This document shows positions 39,002 to 48,161 of a DNA stretch of 64,000 nt, one piece after another (the first letter of the stretch is position 1; each line of letters opens with the position of its first letter). Where the stretch lies: assembly GCA_018669475.1 (NCBI GenBank), contig JABHCC010000163.1:31528-95527 (forward strand), given 5' to 3'. A program made the translations under genes and the position numbers. The notes under the pieces were generated by a model. The model worked only from the letters and a program-made list of their open reading frames with translations. It was not told the DNA's origin and did not search any database. The stretch is from Bacteroidota bacterium (GTDB taxonomy: Bacteria; Bacteroidota; Bacteroidia; Bacteroidales; UBA12481).

Positions 39002-39715
39002 TCATATTCTTTTATATATTCCATTTGGTATTACCTTCAATAGTATTGCAATTAATCGCCACCTCTTAGATACGTATCCAACAGTCTTTTTCTTTTTGAT
39101 AAATCCAAAAATCTGTTTTGCTGCTTTTTCTTTAGTTGCAACCCAAAATTGCCCTTCTCCTTTTGCCATATCTGTATCAACGAATCCAGGTCTTATGTCA
39201 GTTATATAAATCGGTTTTTTCGTTTTCGTTGCTTTTTGTCTTAATCCTTCCAAATAATTTATCTGATAGGCTTTTGAAGCATTGTAAGCCGGTGCAATTC
39301 TACTACCTCTTATTCCTGCTATTGAACTTATTGCTATTAGATGTCCTTTCCCTTGTTTTTCAAAATAATTGAATGTCCAGTCTACAATTTCAGTAAAAGC
39401 AATTACATTCAATTTATTGGTTGAATTCTCAATATCAAATTCTAATTTTTCATTTAAATCTCCTGTACCTGAGCTTAAAATCAACAAATCCAATCCTCCT
39501 ATTTCATTGACTAATTCAGTCAGTTTTTCAGAGTTGTTTTCTGTTGTGCAATCGAAAGAACTAATGCTGAAGTTTTTTGAGTTCGATTCTTTTAAATTAT
39601 CAAGCTCAGTTTTTCGTCTTCCCGTAATTCCAACTTTATATTCATTCTCCACAAGAATTTTGGAGAGCTCATTGCCAATTCCAGAAGTCGCACCAATTAT
39701 AATTGCTCTTTTCAT
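39002..39715 (-). CDS. Short-chain dehydrogenase/reductase
   Basis: IIIGATSGIGNELSKIL (TGxxxGxG), SSIAGIRGSRIAPAYNASKAY (S/YxxxK). Confidence 0.92.
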   Translation of the reverse strand: MKRAIIIGATSGIGNELSKILVENEYKVGITGRRKTELDNLKESNSKNFSISSFDCTTENNSEKLTELVNEIGGLDLLILSSGTGDLNEKLEFDIENSTNKLNVIAFTEIVDWTFNYFEKQGKGHLIAISSIAGIRGSRIAPAYNASKAYQINYLEGLRQKATKTKKPIYITDIRPGFVDTDMAKGEGQFWVATKEKAAKQIFGFIKKKKTVGYVSKRWRLIAILLKVIPNGIYKRI

Positions 39716-39724
39716 TCAGTTTTT

Positions 39725-40130
39725 TTTCGGCTTGTGGCACCGGGTAGCTTACGCCCCCTAAGAACTGTACGTGCGATTTTCACCGCATACAGCTCAGGCA
39801 CTTTAAAGGCAATCACGGCGAAGTGACACCCGGCTGTTATTACTGTTTTTATTTGACCTAAAAGTAGTAATTTGGTAACATTCTTTGGCTAAATCTTCTC
39901 TCCATTTAGTTCTCTGATAGAAGTATCTGTCATATTCGGGCAGAAAAGGATTGGCGTTGGCTTTCACTTTCACATAATACTTAATGGGTACAGACGATTT
40001 TGTTCGGTACCTTTTTTAGTAATCCTCTGGTCGGTAAAATGGTTATCGTGGAAGTAACGATGATATATCCACCAACGGTTTTTATTACCGTGTTGGTATT
40101 TAGTTTGTTGTGCCATGTAAGCGGATATCA
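39725..40130 (-). mobile_element. 3' remnant of a group II intron (RT/maturase C-terminus plus domains V/VI)
   Basis: Minus strand: frame-disrupted maturase-like tail HGNKNRWWIYHRYFHDN... then KYYVKVKANANPFLPEYDRYFYQRTKWRED, followed by a domain V hairpin at 39761-39795. Confidence 0.75.
39761..39795 (-). ncRNA. Group II intron domain V
   Basis: TGAGCTGTATGCGGTGAAAATCGCACGTACAGTTCT: matches the canonical 34-nt GAGC(C/T)GTATGCG..GAAA..CGCACGTAC(A/G)GTTC hairpin. Confidence 0.9.
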
Positions 40131-40287
40131 TTTACACCCTTGAGCCAGGGGCGATAATCACATTCTCGGTCTTGTTTAACTCCCCAAGGCGATGATCATC
40201 CAAGTGCGAAAGAAGGATTTGAACCGACCCTGTGACCCTTTTCATTGATTTTACCAGGTCATTGTCATAACCCGAAAGCCGTGGATA

Positions 40288-40587
40288 TTAGCACTCTGCA
40301 ATTTTCTCCGGTGCTCTCTTTTCGAGTGCCTTATACGGGTAAGCCAGAATATCACGCTGCTGCACCTGGTCCTCAGTGGCCAAAAAAGCATCAATCAGGG
40401 TGTTGCTCAGACGACTGGGAAAACCATGGGTAATAATAACCCGGGGCTCTTCACACTGTTTGTCGCGCGGCAAGCGTATAAGCGCACGCGCATGGCTGCT
40501 CGAAAGAGTCTCCATCATCAGATCCTGTGCAACATATAGTCTCTTAAATCCATCAATAATCTGGAAATTTACATTATATACTTTGTG
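40288..40587 (-). pseudogene. Possible ParB/Spo0J-like protein fragment
   Basis: Minus frame HKVYNVNFQIIDGFKRLYVAQDLMMETLSSSHARALIRLPRDKQCEEPR...; 'QIIDGFKRL' and 'SSSHARALIRL' resemble ParB_N and ParB HTH motifs; no proper start. Confidence 0.35.
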
Positions 40588-40604
40588 TTAGCGTTTCGTG
40601 CTTT

Positions 40605-41330
40605 CTATTTCTTCTTTAAAACTTTGTCTAATACTGTATTTTTATCAAGTTTCTTGGTGCAGAAAAACCAATCTTTACAGTCAAGGTCACTATCTTCCAT
40701 TCTACCCTTAGCAGCACCACATGAACCAGCAGGGCTAATGATGACATCATCTCCTGGTCTCCAATCAGCAGGAGTTGCAACTCCAAATTCGTCAGCTGCC
40801 TGTAAAGCAACAATTACACGATATAGCTCATCAAAGTTTCTTCCTAAACTTAGTGGATAATAAATGATAGCTCTAATTATTCCTTTTGGGTCAATGAAGA
40901 AAACAGCTCTAACCGCCTTTGTAGAATCTTCATTAGGTTGAATCATTCCATATTTTTTGGCAACATCCATTTTAATGTCTTCAATCAACGGAAAATTTAC
41001 TTCAACATCTTTCATTCCCTTGTACTCTATCTTTTCTTTAATAGTTCTCAACCATGCAATATGGCTGTACAATCCATCAATAGAAAGACCTACAAGTTTA
41101 CAATTTGCTTCTGCAAATTTATCTTCCATTGTAGCAAAAGTCATAAATTCAGATGTACAAACAGGAGTAAAGTCAGCAGGGTGACTAAAAAGAATTACCC
41201 AATCGCCTTTATAATCAGCAGGAAAGTTTATATCTCCCTGTGTTGTTACTGCTTTAAATTCTGGTGCAGCATCACCAATTCTTGGCATACTAAATACCTC
41301 TTGTTCAAGATTTTGTTCCATGATACTCAA
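40605..41330 (-). CDS. Peroxiredoxin (AhpC/TSA, Prx6/1-Cys-like)
   Basis: HPADFTPVCTSEFMTFATMEDKF active-site motif; long Prx6-like C-terminus. Confidence 0.95.
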   Translation of the reverse strand: MSIMEQNLEQEVFSMPRIGDAAPEFKAVTTQGDINFPADYKGDWVILFSHPADFTPVCTSEFMTFATMEDKFAEANCKLVGLSIDGLYSHIAWLRTIKEKIEYKGMKDVEVNFPLIEDIKMDVAKKYGMIQPNEDSTKAVRAVFFIDPKGIIRAIIYYPLSLGRNFDELYRVIVALQAADEFGVATPADWRPGDDVIISPAGSCGAAKGRMEDSDLDCKDWFFCTKKLDKNTVLDKVLKKK

Positions 41331-41345
41331 TTTTAAAGTTAATGT

Positions 41346-41771
41346 TTAACATTTATCGAATGTTCCTCTAATTTGAACTACAATATCTTCAAGTTTAAAA
41401 CCCTCAAATTGTTTCTTGTTAAAATATTCTTTTAATAAAACATCTAATTCTTCATCCTTATAATCTTCTATTAAATCACACTCAGAACAATAAATATGAT
41501 GGTGGTTATCAACAATTCCATCATATCGCAAAATATCTCTGTCTGTTTTAACTTTTTTGATTAACTTATTTTCAACCAGTGTATCTAATACTTTGTAAAC
41601 AGTCCCTGTTGCAATATTTGGGTGAGATACACGAATAAATTCAATAATATTATCGGCAGTTGGGTGATTATTCAAACTATAAATAGCCTCAAGAATACTA
41701 ATCCGCTGAGGAGTAACTTTTAATCCTTTTTCAGATAACTTATTTCTAATATTTTCTATCAATCTTTTCAT
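41346..41771 (-). CDS. Fur-family transcriptional regulator (PerR-like)
   Basis: TPQRISILEAIYSLNNHPTADNI, VDNHHHIYCSECDLIEDY; co-directional with peroxiredoxin. Confidence 0.9.
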   Translation of the reverse strand: MKRLIENIRNKLSEKGLKVTPQRISILEAIYSLNNHPTADNIIEFIRVSHPNIATGTVYKVLDTLVENKLIKKVKTDRDILRYDGIVDNHHHIYCSECDLIEDYKDEELDVLLKEYFNKKQFEGFKLEDIVVQIRGTFDKC

Positions 41772-41785
41772 TAGAATATTTCCTT

Positions 41786-41798
41786 AATGAGAGTCATT
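41786..41798. promoter_or_regulatory. Candidate PerR/Fur operator
   Basis: Perfect dyad AATGA-GAG-TCATT about 15 bp upstream of the PerR-like start codon. Confidence 0.45.
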
Positions 41799-41925
41799 CT
41801 CCTTTAGTGAAAAATAAATTTAAGCAATTATTTCCAAATCAAAAAATACAGATTACATTAATTGGATAGGTCTATTTGCATGAACGCTAACCGAGTCAGC
41901 ATCCGATAACTTTCGGGTACATGAG

Positions 41926-41988
41926 GTATAGCTGATGTTTGTTAAATGCTTGCAAATCAATTGGTGGTAATTGAAATCTAATGTACTA
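41926..41988 (-). repeat. Inverted copy of the 63-bp noncoding block found downstream of the intact recombinase
   Basis: Reverse complement is identical over 63 bp to 63765-63827 (TAGTACATTAGATTTCAATTACCACCAATTGATTTGCAAGCATTTAACAAACATCAGCTATAC). Confidence 0.95.
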
Positions 41989-42015
41989 TTTCTTTTAGAG
42001 AACCCCCAAGCTTTA

Positions 42016-42249
42016 TCATGTTATCCCTAAATTGTCTAAAGGGTTCTTGATCTGATCTATTCCTTTGTTGGTTATATGAGTGTAAATCTGAAACGTCTTA
42101 GGACTTGAATGACCAAGCAAACTCTGAATATATCTTATATCAGTGCCATTGCTCAATAAATGAGTGGCAAAGGAATGCCGAAGCGTATGTAAGGTTGCCC
42201 GATCTTTTTTGCCTTTACCACCCCTGATTATTACCTTACCTTCAATACT
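42016..42249 (-). pseudogene. C-terminal remnant of a tyrosine recombinase, paralogous to 62346-63737
   Basis: Minus strand [74 protein letters not shown], lacking about 55 codons relative to the intact copy. Confidence 0.92.
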
Positions 42250-42787
42250 ATTCTTCCAGAAATTGCAAACTTCTGATTTCAGTTGTTGTAACTTCCTTGT
42301 AAAATACTACTACATCATCACCTCTGAAGATATCCTCGGGGCTATATAAACCTGCTTGAAATTCCATGATTGTGCCATCCGCAGTTTCAATGTCAACATA
42401 ACCATCCATATCTCCACATGTACAGGTATTTAATCTTCCCTCAACTGCAAGTATTTTCGCCCTGTCAGTCTTTTGTCCAGTGGAGTGTCTCGATTGAAGA
42501 TCGATCGAATATAACTGATTTTCTAACTGATAACGATAGATAATTTTGACTCTTCTCCTGATAATTTCAGATACTTCCGCAACTCTCACCATATCAGCTG
42601 AGATGCTTCCAATTATGGAATCCTGCTTGTCGTGGCTAATCACTTTGATCTGATAATCCTGACCCTGGTCTGATTTGTTATACTCAGCAACAATGCCCGA
42701 AAAAACCAAATCATCAGGCCCAATATTTTGAGTAAAAACAGGTAACCCAAACACTAAAACACTAAGTAAACTAATCAGAGTTCTCAT
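42248..42787 (-). CDS. Hypothetical secreted protein
   Basis: Signal peptide [20 protein letters not shown]; co-directional with downstream genes. Confidence 0.65.
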   Translation of the reverse strand: MRTLISLLSVLVFGLPVFTQNIGPDDLVFSGIVAEYNKSDQGQDYQIKVISHDKQDSIIGSISADMVRVAEVSEIIRRRVKIIYRYQLENQLYSIDLQSRHSTGQKTDRAKILAVEGRLNTCTCGDMDGYVDIETADGTIMEFQAGLYSPEDIFRGDDVVVFYKEVTTTEIRSLQFLEE

Positions 42788-43031
42788 TTGTACTTTTTTT
42801 TCTAAACCAATTCCTCGGATTCATATAAGATTTGTATTTGGTGAAAAGTTCCTTACCTACCAACAGCCCTCCTGCCCAAAACAGCACTTCTCCTGAGACT
42901 AATAAGATAGTAGTGAGAGTGACTTTTGTTTTAGTTTCCACATCAAGAAAAGGAACAATGGGAATACATAAAAAAAATGGAACTGAAATAATCATCAATA
43001 CCACACCAAGTTTGAATATCCAGTTTTTCAT
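42771..43031 (-). CDS. Small membrane protein (two TM segments)
   Basis: Hydrophobic segments; overlapping start/stop with neighbours. Confidence 0.6.
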   Translation of the reverse strand: MKNWIFKLGVVLMIISVPFFLCIPIVPFLDVETKTKVTLTTILLVSGEVLFWAGGLLVGKELFTKYKSYMNPRNWFRKKSTNENSD

Positions 43032-44152
43032 CGCCTCACCACTTTTAATTGATTAAAATAATAGTAGTTTACCTCATCCGAATTGCTTTCAATAATATCT
43101 TCCCTGCCATCTCCATTAAGATCAGATGTGATGATATCATAGGTGTTGAATTTTTTATCGCTCAATTGAATTCTCTCCCAAACAGTAGCATCAGCCCTAT
43201 TCAGAAAAACCGTGTTTGCTTCCCTTGAATTTCCAACTACAATATCCAGATTACCATCCAAATCAAAATCGCTGATTGCTATTGCATAAGAATTAGCTAC
43301 GCGAGTACCGAATTCAATCTTTTCAGCAAACCTGAGTTGTGGATCACCAAAATAAACTGCATTTGCCTCACCAATATTTGCTACGACGATATCCAGGATC
43401 TTATCATTATTCATATCAGCAACAGCAAGCGATCTGGTATTATCGCTGCCGGATCCGAATGGGATCCTATCTGAGAAATCCAGCATACCATCATTCAGGT
43501 ATACGAAATTTTGCTGCTCATCTCTGTTAGCCAGGATTAGGTCATAATCATTATCCCCATCAATATCTGCCACTTCCACATCTATTGTCGAATCGTCCTT
43601 ACTTCCAAACCCTATACTCACTGAGAAGTCCCCCATCCCATTATTAAGACAGATCTCATTTTCCCGACCTCTGTTAGTTATCAAAATGTCAATGTCTCCA
43701 TCCATGTCTATATCAGCTGTTGTGAGATTTCTTGTTGGTGCGTAGGTCATTCCAAAAGAAGAGGCTTTAACAAAGTTCCCAGCTCCATCATTTATAAAAA
43801 TGTAATTTGGAGCCATATCATTTCCGACAGCAACATCCAGATCACCATCCATATCAAAATCTGCTAGCTCAGTGGCATAACTCGTTGCACTTTCTAATCC
43901 CAACGGTTTGGATGCCGTGAAAATTCCTTTACCATTATTTACCAGAATTCGATTTTGGCCGGGCCAGTGTCTTCCATTGGCAACAAGAACATCCATATCT
44001 CCATCCCCATCTATATCTCCAGAACTTATTGAGGCTGATCGTTCCTTGTAATTACCGAGTATTAGTCGTTCGCTAGTTCGAAATGTTAAATCCTGTCCGT
44101 AACTCCAGTTCGACAGAAGGAATAGTAAAAAAATAAAAGGAAGTTTGAGCAT
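43028..44152 (-). CDS. Secreted FG-GAP/VCBS repeat beta-propeller protein
   Basis: Signal peptide; repeated DxDGDGDxDxxVAN motifs (DIDGDGDMDVLVANG, DFDMDGDLDVAVGND, DIDMDGDIDILITNR ...). Confidence 0.92.
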   Translation of the reverse strand: MLKLPFIFLLFLLSNWSYGQDLTFRTSERLILGNYKERSASISSGDIDGDGDMDVLVANGRHWPGQNRILVNNGKGIFTASKPLGLESATSYATELADFDMDGDLDVAVGNDMAPNYIFINDGAGNFVKASSFGMTYAPTRNLTTADIDMDGDIDILITNRGRENEICLNNGMGDFSVSIGFGSKDDSTIDVEVADIDGDNDYDLILANRDEQQNFVYLNDGMLDFSDRIPFGSGSDNTRSLAVADMNNDKILDIVVANIGEANAVYFGDPQLRFAEKIEFGTRVANSYAIAISDFDLDGNLDIVVGNSREANTVFLNRADATVWERIQLSDKKFNTYDIITSDLNGDGREDIIESNSDEVNYYYFNQLKVVRR

Positions 44153-44167
44153 GGGCTAATCATTTAG

Positions 44168-45526
44168 CTATTCACCAGCAACAGCAATAAGTGAATGCTG
44201 GGTTCTGAAAAAGATAGCATTATCGCTAAGAGCAGGTACTACCATACAAATATCACCCAAATCATTTTCTGCGAGTATTTCGAATTCAGGTCCGGCTTTC
44301 AGTGTATATACCAATCCATGATCGCTAATAACGTATATTTTTCCATCAGATGCTACTGGTGAAGCGATAAAAGAATCACCCTGACCAAGGGTTTGCTTGT
44401 AAATCCGATCTCCGGTTAGGGGATTCAGACATTCAACTGATCCATTCCATCCCACATTATACAGGTGGTTTTCATATAATAACAATGAGTGCATATAAGA
44501 TCCTCCTCTCGGGAAGCTCCATTGTATAAACTCATTAAATGTTTCACCTTTCTCAAGTGTGATGTCTCCTTTTGCATCAGCCTTCACAGCCATTACCGGA
44601 GAAAAGCGGCCGTGTGCACTGTTAAAATAAATAAGCCCATCACCTATCTGGGGTGTTGGAACCGGTATATCTCCTCCACCAGACATTGTCCATATCTCTT
44701 CACCAGTTTCAAAATCATAAGCCCCTCGATGCTTATATCCGTTTACAACAACACAATCTTTGCCATTATAATTATAAATATTAGGGGTACACCAACCAGG
44801 ATGCTCCTCTCTTGATTTCTTCCATAACTCGTCCCCCGTTTCAACATCGAAAGCACCTAAAAAAGATTCACCTCTTACATCGCTCTGAATTAGCACAACT
44901 CCCTTGTGAATCAATGGTGAACTTCCGAATTCCCATTCAATTGCCCCTCTGTGCTCTGCCCAGGCCCCCGCATGCAATCTTCCAAAATTCTTTTTCCACA
45001 GCAGGTCCCCATCCATGTCATAGCAGTAAAGACCTTCGGATCCAAAAAATGCAACAATATGCTCTCCATCAGTTGCCGGAGTACAATTGGCATGCGTAGA
45101 TTTTGGATGCCTTTTCACCTGAGGAACACCAGTGAAAGCAGTTTTCTCCCAAATAATATCCCCTGTATTGTTATCAAAACAATATACCACCCAATCGTGA
45201 ACCGATTCATCCTCCACAGGATTAGAATTAACATAGGAACCTGCTCTGAGAATTGTATTATCAGTCTGACTTATTGCGCTTGTAATGAACAGCTTATCGC
45301 CCCAGATCACAGGACATGAAAGAGCAAGACCAGGAATATCAGTTTTCCATTTGATATTTGTGCCCCCTTCAACATCCCAATGCGAAGGGAGTGTTGTATT
45401 ATCAAGCACTCCGCTGGAATAATACCCTCGGTATGAGGACCATTGCCTTTCTTCCTCAATATTTGGAGAACAGCCAATAAGAGTAAAAAGAAAAAAACAG
45501 GATAATAGAAATGTAATTGGTTTCAT
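44168..45526 (-). CDS. PQQ-binding-like beta-propeller repeat lipoprotein
   Basis: Lipoprotein signal LLSCFFLFTLIGCS; repeated PQQ-like blades (YCFDNNTGDIIWEK, YCYDMDGDLLWKK, GAFDVETGDELWKK, YDFETGEEIWTM). Confidence 0.88.
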   Translation of the reverse strand: MKPITFLLSCFFLFTLIGCSPNIEEERQWSSYRGYYSSGVLDNTTLPSHWDVEGGTNIKWKTDIPGLALSCPVIWGDKLFITSAISQTDNTILRAGSYVNSNPVEDESVHDWVVYCFDNNTGDIIWEKTAFTGVPQVKRHPKSTHANCTPATDGEHIVAFFGSEGLYCYDMDGDLLWKKNFGRLHAGAWAEHRGAIEWEFGSSPLIHKGVVLIQSDVRGESFLGAFDVETGDELWKKSREEHPGWCTPNIYNYNGKDCVVVNGYKHRGAYDFETGEEIWTMSGGGDIPVPTPQIGDGLIYFNSAHGRFSPVMAVKADAKGDITLEKGETFNEFIQWSFPRGGSYMHSLLLYENHLYNVGWNGSVECLNPLTGDRIYKQTLGQGDSFIASPVASDGKIYVISDHGLVYTLKAGPEFEILAENDLGDICMVVPALSDNAIFFRTQHSLIAVAGE

Positions 45527-45642
45527 ACTTAATATTCCAAGTTTAGTTTCAAAGATATTAACTAATTCGGGCTAGAAACTATTTAATCCGTGAAAGTGTT
45601 TTTGTTGAACAATCATACTCCCACTCTACTTCTGATGGTGTA

Positions 45643-45690
45643 CCGAGTAACAGAGTAACAGAGTAACGGAGTCACTGAGCAACTGAGTAA
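45643..45690. repeat. Octamer tandem repeat (CNGAGTAA-like, six units)
   Basis: ccgagtaa cagagtaa cagagtaa cggagtca ctgagcaa ctgagtaa. Confidence 0.9.
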
Positions 45691-48149
45691 ACCTTCCCGG
45701 CCTCTGTTGCAAATTCTACTGTTCCATCCTTTGCCACTTTTGTTCGAACCCTTTTCCCATCACAAGAAACTTTAAGCTTCGTCTTCGCATTAATACGACA
45801 TAGCTTACCTTTTTTTGATAATACTTCAACACTTGTCACCTGGCCATCTGCCCATTGAATATCCAGTTCAAAGGCTCCTCTGGCACAAACACCATCAAAC
45901 CGTCCTGTATTCCATTTGACTGGCAATGCCGGTAAGAGTTCGATCACTCCTTCATGAGATTGCATTATCATCTCGGTTATTCCGGCTGTTACTCCAAAAG
46001 TACCATCCACTTGTAAGGGTGTAAAGCATTTCGCAAAAAGCTGGGGATAAGCCTGCTCTTTAATATATCCTTTAAATACCTTATGTGATCTTTCTCCATC
46101 ATACAATCTAGCCCATAAAGCCATTTTCCATCCTCGGGAGAAACCGGTTCCACCATCACCTCTTTGCTCAAGAACAGCCTTAATACCATCCACAAATTCT
46201 GGGGTTCTCCTGGCCGATAATACATTGCCGGGATACAAACCATACATATGTGAGAAATGTCGGTGACTCTTCTCCAATTGAGCATAGTCTTCCGACCATT
46301 CCTGCAAAGTACCGTCTTTTCCAATTTGCGGAGGCACTAGTCTGGCACGGGCTTCAAGTACATTATTAGCGTATCCTTCATCTCTGCCAAGTATTTGACT
46401 GGCTTCGGCATAATAGGCAAACAAATCAGTAAGAATCTGCATATCCATACTGGCCCCGTAGCATATTGTAGTAAAATAGTACATCCCTGTTACCTCATCA
46501 TAAAAATATTTGTACCCGGGACCCTGGGGAGGATTCTCCGGAGAGTTGGAGGGATTAGTAACCAGCCACTTACCATTGGGATGGTCAACTAGAAAATCCA
46601 TAAAGAAATCTACCGATCCTTTTATCACAGGGTAAATTTCCTTAAGATAATCCTCATCCAGAGTGTAGAGATAATGCTCCCACAAATGTGTAGTCAGCCA
46701 TGCGCCACCAACGGTAAAGGTACCCCATGTGGGTCCGTCCATCGGCGCTGCAACCCTCCAGAGATCTGTATTCTGATGAAATACCCAGCCATCTGCACCA
46801 TAATGCTCACGGGCTACCTGAGATCCCTGATCAGTGAGCTCCTTGACCATAGTAATGAGGGGCTCAACACAATCTGAAAGGTTTCCTGTTTCACCAGGCC
46901 AATAGTTCATTTCAGTATTGATGTTGGTTGTGTATTTTGAGTCCCAACTGGGATTCTGACTTTCATTCCAGATACCTTGTAAATTGGCAGGCTGTGTACC
47001 AGGACGAGAAGATGAAATTAAAAGGTAGCGACCAAAATTATATGCCAGGGCAGCCAGGTTGGGATCATCGGCAGTTTCAAAATTCTTCATTCGCTGATCA
47101 GTGGGCAGAAAAGAATTAGTGGTATTTGTCATCTGCAAAGATGCGCGCTCAAAATATGACCGGTAATCCTTAATCCCGGCATCTCTAATCTCAGCATAAG
47201 ATTTGCCAGCAATGTTTGTCATATACTTTTTAACCCGTGCTACCTGATCACCACTAACATCATTGTAAGCGACAAAATTGGTTGCCGCAACAACATAAAG
47301 AGTGACAGCATCAGCATTCTCTACGAATAACTCACTTCCAATTACCTCCATAGTTCCCCCTTCAGGTACAGCCTTTAACTGGGTTCGATAATTGAGCTTA
47401 CTATCCACCCCCAGATAATCTGCAGAGCGACCGTTAATCATCAATCCGTCATTTCCTACACCATCCATTCTGAAATAATCGGTCCCATAATTTGAATGAG
47501 CCATATTTCGAACACCCCGTAATTCAGCCCTGAATGATATTTGTCCGGGTTGATCAGCTGTCAACCTTACTACAATAACCTGATCTGGTGCAGAAGAAAG
47601 CACCTCCCGATGATAAGTAACCCCATGAGCTTTATATTCAACATTTGTTGTGGCTGTCTCAAGGTCGAGCCAGCGCTTATACTCGGTCACTTCTTTCTCA
47701 TTCTCAAAAAACAGATGCAGATTAGCCATGGATTGATACTTCATCTGCTCAACAGGATATCCCATCAGGTTGCGACCAAAAAGTTTATGGGCCTCAATTG
47801 GTTTGCCTTCAAAGATTAATCTCTGAATTTCAGGAAGAGCCTTTGCACCACCCTTCACCACAGTAGAATAGGGACCACCCGACCAATAGGTTTCCTCGTT
47901 CAGCTGTATTCTTTCTTCACCATTCTTACCAAATACCATAGCCCCGAGTCTGCCATTCCCAACCGGGAGAGCCTCTTCCCATGCTTTTGCAGGAGTCTCA
48001 TACCATAAGACATTTGCAGGATCAACCCTTAACTCCTGAGCTGCGGAAGGCATAGAAAATAAGACATAGAAAGTAAGAATAAGGAATATGGTTAAGGAAT
48101 AATTTGACTTTCTCATAGTTTGTTTATTATATAAAATTAGGCACTTCAA
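45672..48149 (-). CDS. GH95 alpha-L-fucosidase/galactosidase-like glycoside hydrolase
   Basis: LWYETPAKAWEEALPVGNGRLGAMVFGKNGEERIQLNEETYWSGGP; GTQPANLQGIWNESQNPSWDSKYTTNINTEMNYWPGETGNLSDC. Confidence 0.95.
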   Translation of the reverse strand: MKCLILYNKQTMRKSNYSLTIFLILTFYVLFSMPSAAQELRVDPANVLWYETPAKAWEEALPVGNGRLGAMVFGKNGEERIQLNEETYWSGGPYSTVVKGGAKALPEIQRLIFEGKPIEAHKLFGRNLMGYPVEQMKYQSMANLHLFFENEKEVTEYKRWLDLETATTNVEYKAHGVTYHREVLSSAPDQVIVVRLTADQPGQISFRAELRGVRNMAHSNYGTDYFRMDGVGNDGLMINGRSADYLGVDSKLNYRTQLKAVPEGGTMEVIGSELFVENADAVTLYVVAATNFVAYNDVSGDQVARVKKYMTNIAGKSYAEIRDAGIKDYRSYFERASLQMTNTTNSFLPTDQRMKNFETADDPNLAALAYNFGRYLLISSSRPGTQPANLQGIWNESQNPSWDSKYTTNINTEMNYWPGETGNLSDCVEPLITMVKELTDQGSQVAREHYGADGWVFHQNTDLWRVAAPMDGPTWGTFTVGGAWLTTHLWEHYLYTLDEDYLKEIYPVIKGSVDFFMDFLVDHPNGKWLVTNPSNSPENPPQGPGYKYFYDEVTGMYYFTTICYGASMDMQILTDLFAYYAEASQILGRDEGYANNVLEARARLVPPQIGKDGTLQEWSEDYAQLEKSHRHFSHMYGLYPGNVLSARRTPEFVDGIKAVLEQRGDGGTGFSRGWKMALWARLYDGERSHKVFKGYIKEQAYPQLFAKCFTPLQVDGTFGVTAGITEMIMQSHEGVIELLPALPVKWNTGRFDGVCARGAFELDIQWADGQVTSVEVLSKKGKLCRINAKTKLKVSCDGKRVRTKVAKDGTVEFATEAGKVYSVAQ

Positions 48150-48161
48150 TCTTTACAAGTA

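Noticed and set aside
40202-40250. tRNA-like T-arm (reverse complement GGTCGGTTCAAATCCTTC...)
   Set aside because: Arms flanking TTCAAAT do not pair into a T-stem, and no anticodon or acceptor fold could be drawn.
40288-40518. Nitronate monooxygenase C-terminal fragment
   Set aside because: Weak resemblance only; upstream 'IIDGFKRL' and 'SHARAL' motifs fit a ParB-like origin better, though still low confidence.
41926-41988. Integron attC site (GTTAAAT/ATTTAAC resemble R'/R'' boxes)
   Set aside because: No paired R''-L''/L'-R' architecture or cassette array; the block sits 3' of the recombinase rather than at an attI-like position. A core-site explanation fits better but is unproven.
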